A stretch of 40,294 bases of DNA from DALYLB01 sp046154695. Lineage in GTDB: Bacteria > Acidobacteriota > Blastocatellia > RBC074. A program made the position numbers and the translations under genes. The notes under the pieces were generated by a model. It was not told the origin of the DNA. It did not search any database and saw only the letters and a program-made list of their open reading frames with translations. Of this stretch, positions 23,491 through 32,891 are shown piece after piece (positions within the stretch are counted from its first letter, which is position 1; every line of letters starts with the position of its first letter). Location: assembly GCA_046154695.1 (NCBI GenBank), contig JBJXFI010000289.1:1-40294 (forward strand). The letters are read 5' to 3'.

Positions 23491-23798
23491 ACGACTCGCT
23501 CCTCTAGCTGCAAATCTCATTTCCCTCGCTTGGAGGCATCTCTTGAAACGAGGGTTCGCGTGAAATGTTCGCGCGAACCCTGATCTTAACAACCGCTTTT
23601 CCTCTTTTCAAGAATCCTCTCGCATCTTCTGTGATCGCCAAGCCAAAGATGTAAAAACGCCGTTAATTAATCCGGGCTGCTCCATGCGGAAACTGCGTTG
23701 TGGGAACTCGCCCAACCGGCAGCCGGGCGTTTTTCGGACAGGCGCGGGGACCCGCGATCCGGCGCGCGGAAGCGCGGCGATCGCCGTCAATTTAACGC

Positions 23799-23828
23799 TT
23801 GACTGCCCCTCAACCTGTTGGCTAAGAT
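23799..23828 (+). promoter_or_regulatory. Promoter-like pair without an obvious gene
   Basis: TTGACT (23799-23804), 18-base spacer, TAAGAT (23823-23828). The nearest supported plus-strand gene starts 900 bases later, so it would drive a long leader or a non-coding RNA. Confidence 0.35.
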
Positions 23829-24214
23829 GCGCGGCGGATCGGGTGTAGTCAATTATCTCCGGCATTTCCGGCTTTCCGGCAACACCGACCTCCTCACTGG
23901 TGATATTTTTCAGTTGCAGTTCATTGCCGTGCCTCCATAAACCATCGGGACTCTCGGCGAACATCGGGCTTCTCTCGAATCACAGTCAGATCGGAAGACT
24001 CGGGGAACAGGCAATACCCCCCGAAAATGAGTCGAAGAAGATAGAAGTATCCTCGCGGATTTCCGCCCTCGTTCCGTTCCGGATTCCAGATCGATCCACT
24101 GAAATATCACCAACAGCTTGCCCCCCGAATTTGTGCCCCTTTGCAGGTCTTCAATGACGCGTCCGAAGTGAGATTCGGCATTTCCGATGGCGGCGAATCA
24201 TTTTTGCGATGCAA

Positions 24215-24251
24215 TCGCGCCGCCGACGCCCGAACTCCGGCGGCGGCGCGA
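24215..24251. other. 11-bp GC-rich hairpin
   Basis: TCGCGCCGCCG (24215-24225) pairs perfectly with 24241-24251 around a 15-base loop. No T tract on either strand; function unknown. Confidence 0.5.
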
Positions 24252-24350
24252 GCGGGAGTCCGGCCTGTCAGGGGAAGCCTTTCAGGAGATTAGATCTGTA
24301 GGCCGGGGACTGTATCGGGTGTAATATGCGGGCACTTCACCCGCGGCCCC

Positions 24351-24392
24351 ATCGAATTGTCCGCCTTCGCATTGTCCGCCATCGAATTGTCC
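24351..24392 (+). repeat. 15-bp units, 2.8 copies
   Basis: Units start at 24351, 24366 and 24381; they share CGxATTGTCC, and the first two end in CGCC. AAAGGAG and an ATG follow directly, but the ATG has no spacer and its frame is only 43 codons, so I do not call a gene. Confidence 0.7.
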
Positions 24393-24650
24393 AAAGGAGA
24401 TGAACATCGGACGATTCCCATCGTTTGGCGATAAGCATATCGGCTCGACTCGCGCCACTCCAGCGTGTTCAGATTTTTGTCAAGCGAGATTTCCCACCCC
24501 GCGCAATCAAGCTGCCCGTCGGGCGATGTTTTAAGCAGGGCGGCCCATTTTGTGGATGCCCGGTTGAAAGGGCATGGGTTGCGCGGGGGGAGGGGGAAGA
24601 GAATCCGCGGGAGGGCGCGGGAATCGTTCTTTTGAGTGTTTCTTTGATTG

Positions 24651-24656
24651 TATAAT
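24651..24656 (+). promoter_or_regulatory. -10 element for the large surface protein gene
   Basis: A perfect TATAAT lies 67 bases upstream of ATG 24724. The -35 region is poor (TTGAGT is too close at 13 bases), so an activator or alternative contact may be involved. Confidence 0.4.
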
Positions 24657-24723
24657 CGATTTTGGGAGAGCCGCGAAACGCGGCCTCACCACCGCTCCAA
24701 AAAGTAAAGGGGTTTGAATCATA

Positions 24724-27700
24724 ATGGCTGGTCGCGAATATCTTTTCGTTGCAATTCTTCGGGCATGGGGTCGCGGGGTCCGTCAGGCGGAGCGTTCGAC
24801 AGTGGTTATGGCGCTTATAGCGGCGCTGGTTGGCGTCGGCAGTCTCAGTTTGCATCGAGTGGACGCGAGTCGTTCGGGCAGGAGGCCGGAAAGCGGGCCG
24901 GAACGCGGAATTGCCGCGGCGCAATCCTCGCCGGCCGCATCGCGGGCGTCGGATGCGGAAATGGAGCGGGGAGTGGTTGTGGGGGAGTTCGAGGGATATT
25001 TCGACTCGGCCACCCGCAGAATGACGGTGCAGCCCCGGAGAGCGCGCGAGGGCCGGTCGACAAGGGATCTCAACCCGATGTCGCGGATCTATCCCGGGGT
25101 GGAGATTGGCCCCGGAAGCGGGTTCAATTTTCAGGTGGTGGCGAGCAAGTTCCAGGGGACCGGGGATTTCCCGGGCACGGTGTCCGGAGAGATATCGATC
25201 GCGAACGCGACGGCCACGACGCTCTACAACACACGGCTGGTCTTCACGGCGTTCAAGATCGGCGGGCCGGGCGGCGCGGATGCGGGTAATGTGCCGGGCG
25301 CGAGCGGCTTCGCGTATTTCAATGACGGGCTGGTTCCGCTCAACGGCAAGCTGAATATCTCGCGCTTTTACGGAGATATTCCGGCCAGCGGCAATGTGAA
25401 GAATATCTGGACCTTCGCGACGGTCGCGCAGCCGCCGAGCTTCTTCTTCGCCTACAGGGTTCTGGCGGATGTCGGGGTGGCGCCGGAGAGCGTGCTGCCG
25501 GCGGCGGTGCAGGTCAACGCGAACGGGACGAGCGTCGTGATCAACGGCCGGGGATTCAGCAATCCGACGGCGGAGCTGATGCAGGGAGCGAACGTCATCA
25601 CCGCGATGAGCGTGTCGAATGCGACGGCGACCTCATTTACGGCGACGGTCCCGGGCAGCACGCCGGCGGGAATTTACAGCGTGCGGGTGACGAACCAGGG
25701 AGCGACGCCCGGCGGAGCTGGATCGAGCACGATGATCAACCGGCTGACGGTGACGGGCGTGCCCGATGGAGCGCATACGCTCTCGGGAGACATCACCAGT
25801 CTGGCCGACACAGGGCCGTACCTGATCGTCGGCAGCGCGAATATTCCCGGGACGTTGAACATCAAGCCGGGAACCGTGATCTACATTACGGGGGGATCGG
25901 CCCTGACGGTCGGGAGCGGCGGCAACATCATCGCCAACGGCGGCGTGCCGGGGATTCCGAACAGCGCGAAGGATGGGGCTAATCCGGTGGATCCCGCGCA
26001 GATCGTGATCACCTCGCAGCGGTCGCCCGGCGGGGCGCAGCCGAGCGCGGGGGCCTGGGGCGGAATCGTTGCCACGGCGGCTTCCTCCGCGGAGATGCTG
26101 CTGCGCAATACGGTGATCGAATTCGGCGGCGGAGGCGCGACCGGTGCGGTTCATCTCACGGGGTCGGGGAGGAAGCTGCGAATCTCCGACAGCGTCGTGC
26201 GCAACAGCCCGGGCCCCGCCATCACGGCGCTCGGCGCCGGCGACAGCATGGCCGGCTTCACGCGAAACCAGATCGAGAACAACGGCGCGCCGGCCATGGC
26301 GGTGAGCGCGAATGCCTCCACGGGGCTGTATGACCTCGCGGGAGGGGAGATTCCCGTCGGAACGAGCGTCGGGGACGGCGGCTACTATTTCACGTCGGCG
26401 AATGTCTTCACCGGAAATCAATCGAACGCCATTCAGATCGGGACGGATGACGATGCGGCCTCCAATGATTTCACCCGGTCCGGCGTGCTGATCGGGCAGG
26501 GGGTTCCGTTCATCCTGCGCGGGAAGGGAAGCAATCCGGCGATCGTGGGAACCGTCGCGCCGGACGCGCCGGCGGAGCTGCTGATCGGACCGGCGCTGCA
26601 GATTCAGATCGCCGCCGACACGGACTTCCAGGCGGGGGACAACGCCACGAAGCGGGGCGGCATCGCCGCCAACGGGTATGCCGGCAACTACCTCGGAACC
26701 GAGACGGTCTCCTCGAACAGATTCATCGAATTCGACAAGACGGCGACGGGCGGGAATTTCGGATCGATCTTCTTTTCCAGAAATGCGCTGGCCAGCAGCA
26801 TACTGAGCCACGTCAGGATCCTGAACGGGGGCAACAGCGGCGTGCTCGGGCCGGGGACCGTGATAGTCGATACGATCGCGATGAAGATCATCTATTCGAT
26901 CATCACGAACACGACGGGACCGGGCCTGTTGACGCTCAATGGCGCCAATATCAATACGACGGGATCGCAGATCACGAGCGGCAGCGGCCCGGGCGGCCCG
27001 CAAATTATTGAAACAATCGCGGGCGGATTGCTTGGCGACGGGAACAGGGGGACAGAGGCCAACTTCATCACACCGGTCGTTGTCGCGGCGGATACGCAGG
27101 GGCGGGGCATCTTCATCGTGGATAATCCGGGGGGGATCTCGCTGATTCGATTCCTCAACACCACCGCGGGCGAAGTCACGTTCGGCGGCGGCGTGAAGGT
27201 TCCCGGCGGCACGATCAAGACGCTTGCGGGCGGCGGCCTGGACACGGGAGACAACGTGCCGGCTCGCGTCGCCGACGTGGGCACCGTGACGGGGATTGGC
27301 GTCAGTCCGGCGGGGGACCTCCTCTATTTCATCGATTCGGGCATTCCCGCGATTCGCGTCATCAACCTGTCGACGAGTTCCCGGTCCATTGCCGGGGTGA
27401 CCATCGCCGCTGGCAATGTCGGGGCCTTTGCCAGCAACAGCACGGACGGCGCGACCGGATTCGGCTCTTCGCTCAACGGCATGGGCATCCATCCGACGAG
27501 TGGGGACGTGTATGTCTGCGACGCGACGGCGGGCAAGAACAAGGTCTATAAGCTGGCGCCGGACCATCCGAATCCGGCGACGCCGGCCGCGCTCGCCGCC
27601 GGAAACGGGGCGAGCACCCGGTCCGACGATTCCTTCTCGGCCGGTCCGGCGACGAACATCCCGCTGCTGCAGCCGCGCGCGGTCACGGTCGATTCGGCCG

Positions 27701-29322
27701 GCGGAATCTATGTCGCGGATACGGGGCACGCCCGCGTGATCAAGGTCACGGGCGGATCGGCCTCGCTGCTTCGGCAGTTTCCGCCAAAGGCGGACTCGTC
27801 GGCGACGCCGTATAACAACAATCCCTTCAGCTCGGGGCTGGCGCTTTTTGGCGGCAAGCTGTATATCGCCAACGGCAACGCGCAGGACATCGCGCGAATC
27901 GATTCGCCGGGAAATTCGACGAGCATCGCGGGGACGATCGGTTCCTCGTGCGACTTCGCTTCATCGACGTGCGGCGACGGTGGCCCGGCATCGGGAGCGG
28001 CCTTCAGCATGCTCGGCAGCACGGGCAATCCCCCGCTGGCCGGCATTTGCGCCGACAGCAAGGGAATCTATATCCCCGATCAGGGGAGCATCCAGCGCGG
28101 GCGTGTCCGGTATCTCAATTTGAGCGGCGCACCGGCGACGATCGCCGGGGTGCCGATCGCGGCCGGCAACATCGACACCATCGCGGGGACGGGCCTGGCC
28201 GCGCCGTTCGACGGCGGACTCGCGACCAGCGCGGCATTCAACACGCCGACGGGCGTCGCGCTCGACCCCAACGGCAATATGTGGATCAGCGACATGCTCA
28301 GCAGCAAGATCCGCTTCGTGAATCTGGGGACGACGCCGGTGGAGATTTTTTCCGGAACGCCCTCCGTGCAGGCGATTACCCAGGGGGTCATCGTGACGGT
28401 GAACCGGGACGTGGGCGCGGGGGCGACCGATTCGGTGCCGGCGATCCAGGCCGGGTTCGATACGCCGCAGGGAATCTTCGCCACGGCACAGGGAATTTTC
28501 GTCGCCGATTCCAAGAAGGGGCAGGCGGTGGCCAGCCGTCGAACGGGCCTCATCCGATTCATGAACACGACCTCGTCGCCGGTCTCGTTTTACACCGGGG
28601 CCGCGACGGTGACCGTCGCGCCGGGAGAGATCAAGACGATCGCGGGCGGCGGTTTGAGCAGCAGCGACATCGGCAACGGCCCGACGCCGCTGGCGGCGAA
28701 GTTCCTCGCGCCGGAGGATATCGCGGTTCATCCGACGACCGGGGACCTCTACATCGCCGATGCGGGCAACAAGGCCGTGCGCAAGATCGTTCGGGCGACG
28801 GGCGTGGTCTCCAGCCTCGTGCTGCCCGCGGGAACGAACGATCAGTACACCGGAATCGGATTCGATCCGCAGGGGCGGCTGCTGGTGGCGAACCCCGGCG
28901 CAAACTCGATCCTGCGGGAAAAGACGCCGGGAAGCGGCGCCGGCGCCAACGGATTCGACACGATTCTAAGCGGCGCGCCGCTCAATCGTCCGCGCGATGT
29001 GGCCGGGGGGCCGGATGGCAGCCTCTATGTCACCAACCCGGGAGATTCCACGCCGCTCTCGGCCGGTGATTTCAAGGTGCTCAAGATCAATACCGCGACG
29101 GTGCCCGCGACGGTAACGGTCCTGACCGGATCGACCTCGGGGTACAGCGGCGACGGCGGCCCGGCGTCCAACGCGCAGATCAACAACCTGCCCGATCCGA
29201 TCAGCATCGCGACGGTCGGCTCGCCGGTGCTGATTCGCACGACGGTCAACATCATCGTCGGCCCGAACGGCGCGATCATCTTCACCGACAGCAAGAACAA
29301 CGCCATCCGTCGGATTCGCTAG
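24724..29322 (+). CDS. Large secreted surface protein: TIG, beta-helix, NHL repeats
   Basis: 1532 aa, ATG 24724 after AAAGGGG. Hydrophobic stretch VVMALIAALVGVGSLSL (about 27-43) is the export signal. Residues about 250-345 form an IPT/TIG immunoglobulin-like domain (VVINGRGFSNPTAELM through STPAGIYSVRVTN). About 350-750 look like a right-handed parallel beta-helix (repeated Asn/Gly turns, PGTVIYITGGSALTVGSGG). The rest is an NHL-type propeller region, with recurring IKTIAGGG and DTIAGTG openings, GDGGPAS loops and IYVADTGHARVIKV blades. Such proteins are exported and thought to bind ligands or glycans; no enzyme site is seen. There are almost no Cys. The C-terminus ends in a blade with no anchor or sorting motif. 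Overlapping frames on the other strand are shadows. Confidence 0.88.
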   Translation: MAGREYLFVAILRAWGRGVRQAERSTVVMALIAALVGVGSLSLHRVDASRSGRRPESGPERGIAAAQSSPAASRASDAEMERGVVVGEFEGYFDSATRRMTVQPRRAREGRSTRDLNPMSRIYPGVEIGPGSGFNFQVVASKFQGTGDFPGTVSGEISIANATATTLYNTRLVFTAFKIGGPGGADAGNVPGASGFAYFNDGLVPLNGKLNISRFYGDIPASGNVKNIWTFATVAQPPSFFFAYRVLADVGVAPESVLPAAVQVNANGTSVVINGRGFSNPTAELMQGANVITAMSVSNATATSFTATVPGSTPAGIYSVRVTNQGATPGGAGSSTMINRLTVTGVPDGAHTLSGDITSLADTGPYLIVGSANIPGTLNIKPGTVIYITGGSALTVGSGGNIIANGGVPGIPNSAKDGANPVDPAQIVITSQRSPGGAQPSAGAWGGIVATAASSAEMLLRNTVIEFGGGGATGAVHLTGSGRKLRISDSVVRNSPGPAITALGAGDSMAGFTRNQIENNGAPAMAVSANASTGLYDLAGGEIPVGTSVGDGGYYFTSANVFTGNQSNAIQIGTDDDAASNDFTRSGVLIGQGVPFILRGKGSNPAIVGTVAPDAPAELLIGPALQIQIAADTDFQAGDNATKRGGIAANGYAGNYLGTETVSSNRFIEFDKTATGGNFGSIFFSRNALASSILSHVRILNGGNSGVLGPGTVIVDTIAMKIIYSIITNTTGPGLLTLNGANINTTGSQITSGSGPGGPQIIETIAGGLLGDGNRGTEANFITPVVVAADTQGRGIFIVDNPGGISLIRFLNTTAGEVTFGGGVKVPGGTIKTLAGGGLDTGDNVPARVADVGTVTGIGVSPAGDLLYFIDSGIPAIRVINLSTSSRSIAGVTIAAGNVGAFASNSTDGATGFGSSLNGMGIHPTSGDVYVCDATAGKNKVYKLAPDHPNPATPAALAAGNGASTRSDDSFSAGPATNIPLLQPRAVTVDSAGGIYVADTGHARVIKVTGGSASLLRQFPPKADSSATPYNNNPFSSGLALFGGKLYIANGNAQDIARIDSPGNSTSIAGTIGSSCDFASSTCGDGGPASGAAFSMLGSTGNPPLAGICADSKGIYIPDQGSIQRGRVRYLNLSGAPATIAGVPIAAGNIDTIAGTGLAAPFDGGLATSAAFNTPTGVALDPNGNMWISDMLSSKIRFVNLGTTPVEIFSGTPSVQAITQGVIVTVNRDVGAGATDSVPAIQAGFDTPQGIFATAQGIFVADSKKGQAVASRRTGLIRFMNTTSSPVSFYTGAATVTVAPGEIKTIAGGGLSSSDIGNGPTPLAAKFLAPEDIAVHPTTGDLYIADAGNKAVRKIVRATGVVSSLVLPAGTNDQYTGIGFDPQGRLLVANPGANSILREKTPGSGAGANGFDTILSGAPLNRPRDVAGGPDGSLYVTNPGDSTPLSAGDFKVLKINTATVPATVTVLTGSTSGYSGDGGPASNAQINNLPDPISIATVGSPVLIRTTVNIIVGPNGAIIFTDSKNNAIRRIR

Positions 29323-29400
29323 CGACCGGTCGTTGCGCCCCGTCCCGCGTGGCGCATTTAGAGATTGTATTTTTCGTCGGTTTTTCGGAGACTGTCAGTT

Positions 29401-30342
29401 ATGAAGCTTATCGATATGATTTCAGGCGCGATTCGCGCGGCGGCGGGAGCGCTCCTGGTCACGTTTGTCGCAATGGCGGCGGCCGCGCAGGACCGCAATG
29501 AAAACTACGCCATCTTCGTCTCGCAGCGAAACGGCGCGGCGGAGCTCTACCTGCTCGATCTGAATTCGCGTCATGTCAGTCAATTGACCAACACCGGGCG
29601 CGGGCACATGGCGGCCTCGGTCGCCAGTGGCGGGCGGAGCGTGGTCTTCGCGGCGCGGGAAGGGGCGAGTTACGAGATTTTCAGCGGCACTATGAGCGCG
29701 AGCTGGCGGACGCGGCGGCCGGCCTTCATCGGGATGAACCGGCTGACGATCAACACCACGGAGGAGTTCTCTCCGAGCGTCACGGCGGACGGCGGGACGC
29801 TCGCGTTCGTCTCGGGCGAAGGCATCGAACTGATGAGTTTGAATGGTTCGGGCCGCCAGGTCGCCGTCCCGTCCACGGAGCAGCATTCGGATCTCTGTCC
29901 GGCAATCTCGCCCGACGGCTCGCAGATCGCGTTTCTCTCAAACCGCGGCGGGGGCTATGAGATCTGGCTGTATGCCCGATCGAATCGCGCCGCGCGCAAA
30001 TTGACGACGGGCGCGGCGGCGCTCGGCGGGTTGAGCTGGAGCTCAGATGGCGCGCAGATCGTGTTCACGACAGCCGCCACCGCATCGAAGCTCGGCGGCA
30101 TCGCGATCGCGAACGCCGCCACCGGCTCGTTCCGTGTTCTGACCGAGAGCAACGATTTCAATCCTTCGCTCTCCCACCGGGGGGATCGATTGCTTTTCAC
30201 CTCCATGCGCGGCGGCGATTCCGAGATCTATCTGATGAATCTCGCCACCGGCGCGATCGAACGCCTGACCGTCAATCCGGGCCTCGACGACGGCGCGGTC
30301 TTTCTGACCGATCCGGTTCGTCCCGCGAGAGCGACGCAATAG
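29401..30342 (+). CDS. Secreted PD40/TolB-like beta-propeller protein
   Basis: 313 aa starting at ATG 29401 with a signal peptide (AAAGALLVTFVAMAAAAQ). The rest is a series of WD40-like PD40 blades, such as NYAIFVSQRNGAAELYLLDL, LCPAISPDGSQIAFLSNRGG and FNPSLSHRGDRLLFTSMRGG. This is the TolB C-terminal propeller pattern, without the TolB N-terminal domain. Predicted periplasmic or extracellular, protein- or glycan-binding. It follows the large NHL protein by 78 bases on the same strand and precedes the PqqD-type gene by 133 bases, so the group may be co-transcribed. Confidence 0.85.
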   Translation: MKLIDMISGAIRAAAGALLVTFVAMAAAAQDRNENYAIFVSQRNGAAELYLLDLNSRHVSQLTNTGRGHMAASVASGGRSVVFAAREGASYEIFSGTMSASWRTRRPAFIGMNRLTINTTEEFSPSVTADGGTLAFVSGEGIELMSLNGSGRQVAVPSTEQHSDLCPAISPDGSQIAFLSNRGGGYEIWLYARSNRAARKLTTGAAALGGLSWSSDGAQIVFTTAATASKLGGIAIANAATGSFRVLTESNDFNPSLSHRGDRLLFTSMRGGDSEIYLMNLATGAIERLTVNPGLDDGAVFLTDPVRPARATQ

Positions 30343-30475
30343 TTCGCATCGCCTCGGGAAGCGCGTCCGTCCGATGGGGCGCGAGCGCTTTCACACCCCT
30401 GTTGCGGGCGCCAACAACCCGCAGGATCGTCTCCCCACCGGCTCCTATTAGTTTTGAAAGGACAGAAGTACTCCC

Positions 30476-30916
30476 ATGCAGACAACGATTGTGACAAAGG
30501 AGCAAGCCTCGTTCACCGAACTGCTCGATAACGAGGAGGCCATCATCCTCGACCTGGAAACGCTCCACTACTACACGCTCAATGCGGCCGCGATCTTTCT
30601 CTGGAAGCATCTCCGCACCGGATCGGCCAACACGCTGGAAGAGCTGACGATCTCGCTGGCCACGGCCTTTCGCATCAATGCGGATCTGGCGGAACTGGAC
30701 ACGCGCGCGTTTCTGGACGAGTTGGAGGGCAATGGCCTGATCTCGTATCTGGAGGGCGCCACGCCGGCCTACACCAACGAACTGGACGCGGCCTCCGGCT
30801 GCCTGCCGGTCTATGAGCCGCCGCAACTCCAACTCTCGAACTCGCTCGCGCAGGTCGCGCTCTCCGGCTCCGGCACCGCGGCCGTCGCGGCGATCGGCGG
30901 CGGCGGCAGCAGTTGA
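30476..30916 (+). CDS. PqqD-domain (RRE) protein with peptide-like tail
   Basis: 146 aa. Residues 10-95 match the PqqD/RRE family, which binds leader peptides of ribosomally made, modified peptides: EEAIILDLETLHYYTLNAAA, FLWKHLRTG, then a winged-helix region with LDTRAFLDELEGNGLI. The tail from about 111 is different: PVYEPPQL (Y113, P116, L118) fits YxxPxL, the leader motif bound by lasso-peptide RREs, and is followed by a Ser/Ala/Gly-rich stretch ending GTAAVAAIGGGGSS. So the protein may carry recognition domain and substrate in one chain. The last residues have no acidic ring-former, so a lasso core is unlikely. Spacing of AAAGGAC to ATG 30476 is long. The HPr-kinase-like gene follows by 16 bases. 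Confidence 0.78.
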   Translation: MQTTIVTKEQASFTELLDNEEAIILDLETLHYYTLNAAAIFLWKHLRTGSANTLEELTISLATAFRINADLAELDTRAFLDELEGNGLISYLEGATPAYTNELDAASGCLPVYEPPQLQLSNSLAQVALSGSGTAAVAAIGGGGSS

Positions 30917-30932
30917 TGTGAGATAAAAGATC

Positions 30933-32009
30933 GTGACTGCTCAGCCCCGGAAAAGAATCTCACGCGAAGACGCGCGGGCGCGAACCGTTGAGCTGGCGAT
31001 AGGGCATGTTCCGATCATCATCTCCGCGCGTTCGTCGTTTCTCGTCCGGCTCTTCGCCGACTATTTTCGCTATTATGATCCGCGGGTCGGGCGTTCAGAC
31101 CCGGGCGCGTTGGGGGAGCGGAATGCCGGGCTTCCGGGCGCGGTGCGGTTGGATCTCAAGTTGCGGCGCGAACTGCCGCGGGACCGGCTCTTTCCCGCCG
31201 AGGCGGAATTGATCTCGCGGACGGGCGTCGTTCGGATGCTGCGGGAGCGGACCGCGACGGGCGAGCGGTTCTATTTCGACCTGGAAGGCGCGGCCTTTCG
31301 CGTGGAGCCGGAAGCGGGCCGGGCCACGGGGCTCGTCACCGAGGAGGCGCTGCGCTACCCGCACATTCTGGCCAATACCTACGCGCTCTTCGCGGTGCTT
31401 CTGCTGCTTCGCGCGCGCGGGTTGTATCACCTGCACGCCGCCGCCGTCGTCTCGCCGCGCGACGAATTATGGCTGATCTGCGGCGCCCCGCGCGCGGGGA
31501 AGACGACGCTCGCGACCGCGCTCGGACTGGCCGGCTGGCGTCCCATCTCGGACGACTCGCTGCTCGTGAGCAACCTCGACGGGCACCCGCGCCTCACGGC
31601 CCTCAAGAAATATTTTCACATCGGAGACGCGCTCTTCGAGCGATGGGAGGCGCTGCAGTCGCTCGCCCGCCATCGCCGCAATCTCGACCGCACGTGCGCC
31701 GAGGCGCTCGAATTCTTCGGCACGCGGCCGCTCGCCGATGCCGCCTTCGACCGGGTCGATCACCTGCTGCTTCCCCGGATCTCCAACGAGGCCCGCAGCC
31801 GCCTCGAACCGCTCCCGCGCAGCCTGGCCCTTCTCAAATACGCCGAACAGAGCATGTTTCTCCAGCTCTGGCCCGAACATACCGAACGCCAGTGGAAGGC
31901 CCTGACCGCCCTGACCCGAACGGCCTCCTGCCATCGCTTTCTTTCCGGCCCGGACATCCTCGCCGATCCCGCGCGGGCGGCCGAGGCGCTGCTGGAAGGA
32001 ACATTGTAG
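30933..32009 (+). CDS. HPr kinase-like ATP-binding protein
   Basis: 358 aa from GTG 30933, 16 bases after the PqqD-type gene, so surely co-transcribed. The C-terminal half is HprK-like: GLYHLHAAAVVSPRDELWLI, Walker A GAPRAGKT at 184-191, and GWRPISDDSLLVS, the place of the paired Asp residues in HprK. The HPr-binding and hexamer features of true HPr kinase are missing, and there is no PTS gene here. HprK-like proteins of this kind sit in lasso and related RiPP clusters, where some phosphorylate the peptide. N-terminal half (1-150) is unclassified. Inferred role: phosphorylation of a residue in the tail of the neighbouring protein or of a peptide encoded elsewhere. No B2 protease, cyclase or exporter gene is in this window. 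Confidence 0.78.
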   Translation: MTAQPRKRISREDARARTVELAIGHVPIIISARSSFLVRLFADYFRYYDPRVGRSDPGALGERNAGLPGAVRLDLKLRRELPRDRLFPAEAELISRTGVVRMLRERTATGERFYFDLEGAAFRVEPEAGRATGLVTEEALRYPHILANTYALFAVLLLLRARGLYHLHAAAVVSPRDELWLICGAPRAGKTTLATALGLAGWRPISDDSLLVSNLDGHPRLTALKKYFHIGDALFERWEALQSLARHRRNLDRTCAEALEFFGTRPLADAAFDRVDHLLLPRISNEARSRLEPLPRSLALLKYAEQSMFLQLWPEHTERQWKALTALTRTASCHRFLSGPDILADPARAAEALLEGTL

Positions 32010-32019
32010 GGCTTTCGTG

Positions 32020-32070
32020 ACGGATTTAACTTCATCAGGCGAGGGCCAAACACCCTGCCACAAAATCCGT
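32020..32070 (+). other. Stem-loop after kinase gene
   Basis: ACGGATTT (32020-32027) pairs with AAATCCGT (32063-32070), with an inner AGGG/CCCT hairpin. It lies 11 bases past the kinase stop. There is no T tract, so it may stabilise the 3' end rather than terminate. Confidence 0.4.
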
Positions 32071-32115
32071 TAGCACCAGAAATTTTTGAATTTCCTCCGC
32101 ACCTCAAAACACCGT

Positions 32116-32160
32116 ATCAAGCGGTCAGACCTTGATCGCTATCCCACCCTGTAGGATAAT
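32116..32160 (+). promoter_or_regulatory. Promoter and operator of the toxin-antitoxin pair
   Basis: TTGATC (32132-32137), 17-base spacer, GATAAT (32155-32160). The expected start, about seven bases on, falls at the GTG start codon 32167, so the toxin message would be leaderless. An imperfect palindrome ATCAA-gc-GGTC-a-GACC-TTGAT (32116-32136) overlaps the -35 box and is a likely site for the antitoxin repressor. Confidence 0.65.
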
Positions 32161-32166
32161 CGATCT

Positions 32167-32540
32167 GTGACCCCGGAGGAGCAAAAGTTGTATACGTTCA
32201 TCGAGTTGCCGGTATTTATGCGGCATCTCGATGCGCTGGCCTCATTTGAGACGCTCTATGCTATCCAGGCTGATCTGTTGGCCGATCCGGAGCGGTGGCC
32301 GGTGATCAAAGGCACGGGCGGCGCGCGCAAAGGGCGTGTCGCGGACCCAAAAGATTCGCGCGGGAAGAGCGGCGGCTTTCGCTACATTTATCTCTATCTG
32401 GAGCACCGCGGCAGAATTTTCCTGCTGCTCCTGTTCAGCAAGAATGAACAGGCCAATCTCTCATCGGAACAGGTCAAACAGGTCGCGGCGGCGGTGGAGA
32501 AGATCAAAGAGGCGAACAAAGACAAAGATGAGGAGAGACT

Positions 32541-32544
<4 letters not shown>
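32167..32544 (+). CDS. RelE/HigB-type toxin
   Basis: 125 aa from GTG 32167. It matches the RelE-superfamily HigB2-like toxins (mRNA interferases): PVFMRHLDAL at the start, ADPERWPVIKGTGGARKGRVADP, the hallmark SRGKSGGFRYIYLYLEHRGRIFLLLLFSKNEQANLS and a basic/acidic C-terminal helix. The usual Arg/Lys residues for ribosome binding are present (RGKSGG, FRYI, FSKNEQ). It overlaps the antitoxin by four bases (ATGA), toxin first, as in higBA. Its codon use and composition are less GC-rich than its neighbours, consistent with recent transfer. Regulation: promoter and operator are described separately. Confidence 0.9.
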
Positions 32545-32879
<335 letters not shown>

Positions 32880-32891
32880 CGAGTCAAAAAC

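Larger units (their letters stand above)
23491..24723. other. 1.2-kb gap between divergent genes
   Basis: No gene is supported. Contents: a plus-strand promoter-like pair at 23799-23828, an 11-bp GC hairpin at 24215-24251, 15-bp repeats at 24351-24392 leading into AAAGGAGATG, and a TATAAT at 24651-24656. Short open frames on both strands lack ribosome sites or protein-like composition. A non-coding transcript is possible. Confidence 0.5.

Noticed and set aside
23608..23964. 118-codon minus-strand frame in the large gap
   Set aside because: No ribosome site, no recognisable domain, and ordinary non-coding composition.
23984..23994. AGATCGGAAGA, the start of a common sequencing adapter
   Set aside because: Only 11 bases match and the sequence continues differently; chance is enough to explain it.
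24400..24531. 43-codon frame after AAAGGAG and the 15-bp repeats
   Set aside because: The ATG abuts the Shine-Dalgarno sequence with no spacer and the translation looks random.
30476..30916. Lasso peptide precursor proper
   Set aside because: The putative core end has no Asp or Glu at ring position 7-9 and no B2/C genes are in the window; I keep only the RRE plus leader-motif observation.
30933..32009. True HPr kinase/phosphorylase (hprK)
   Set aside because: Only the P-loop and Asp-pair region agree; the rest differs and no HPr or PTS genes are present.
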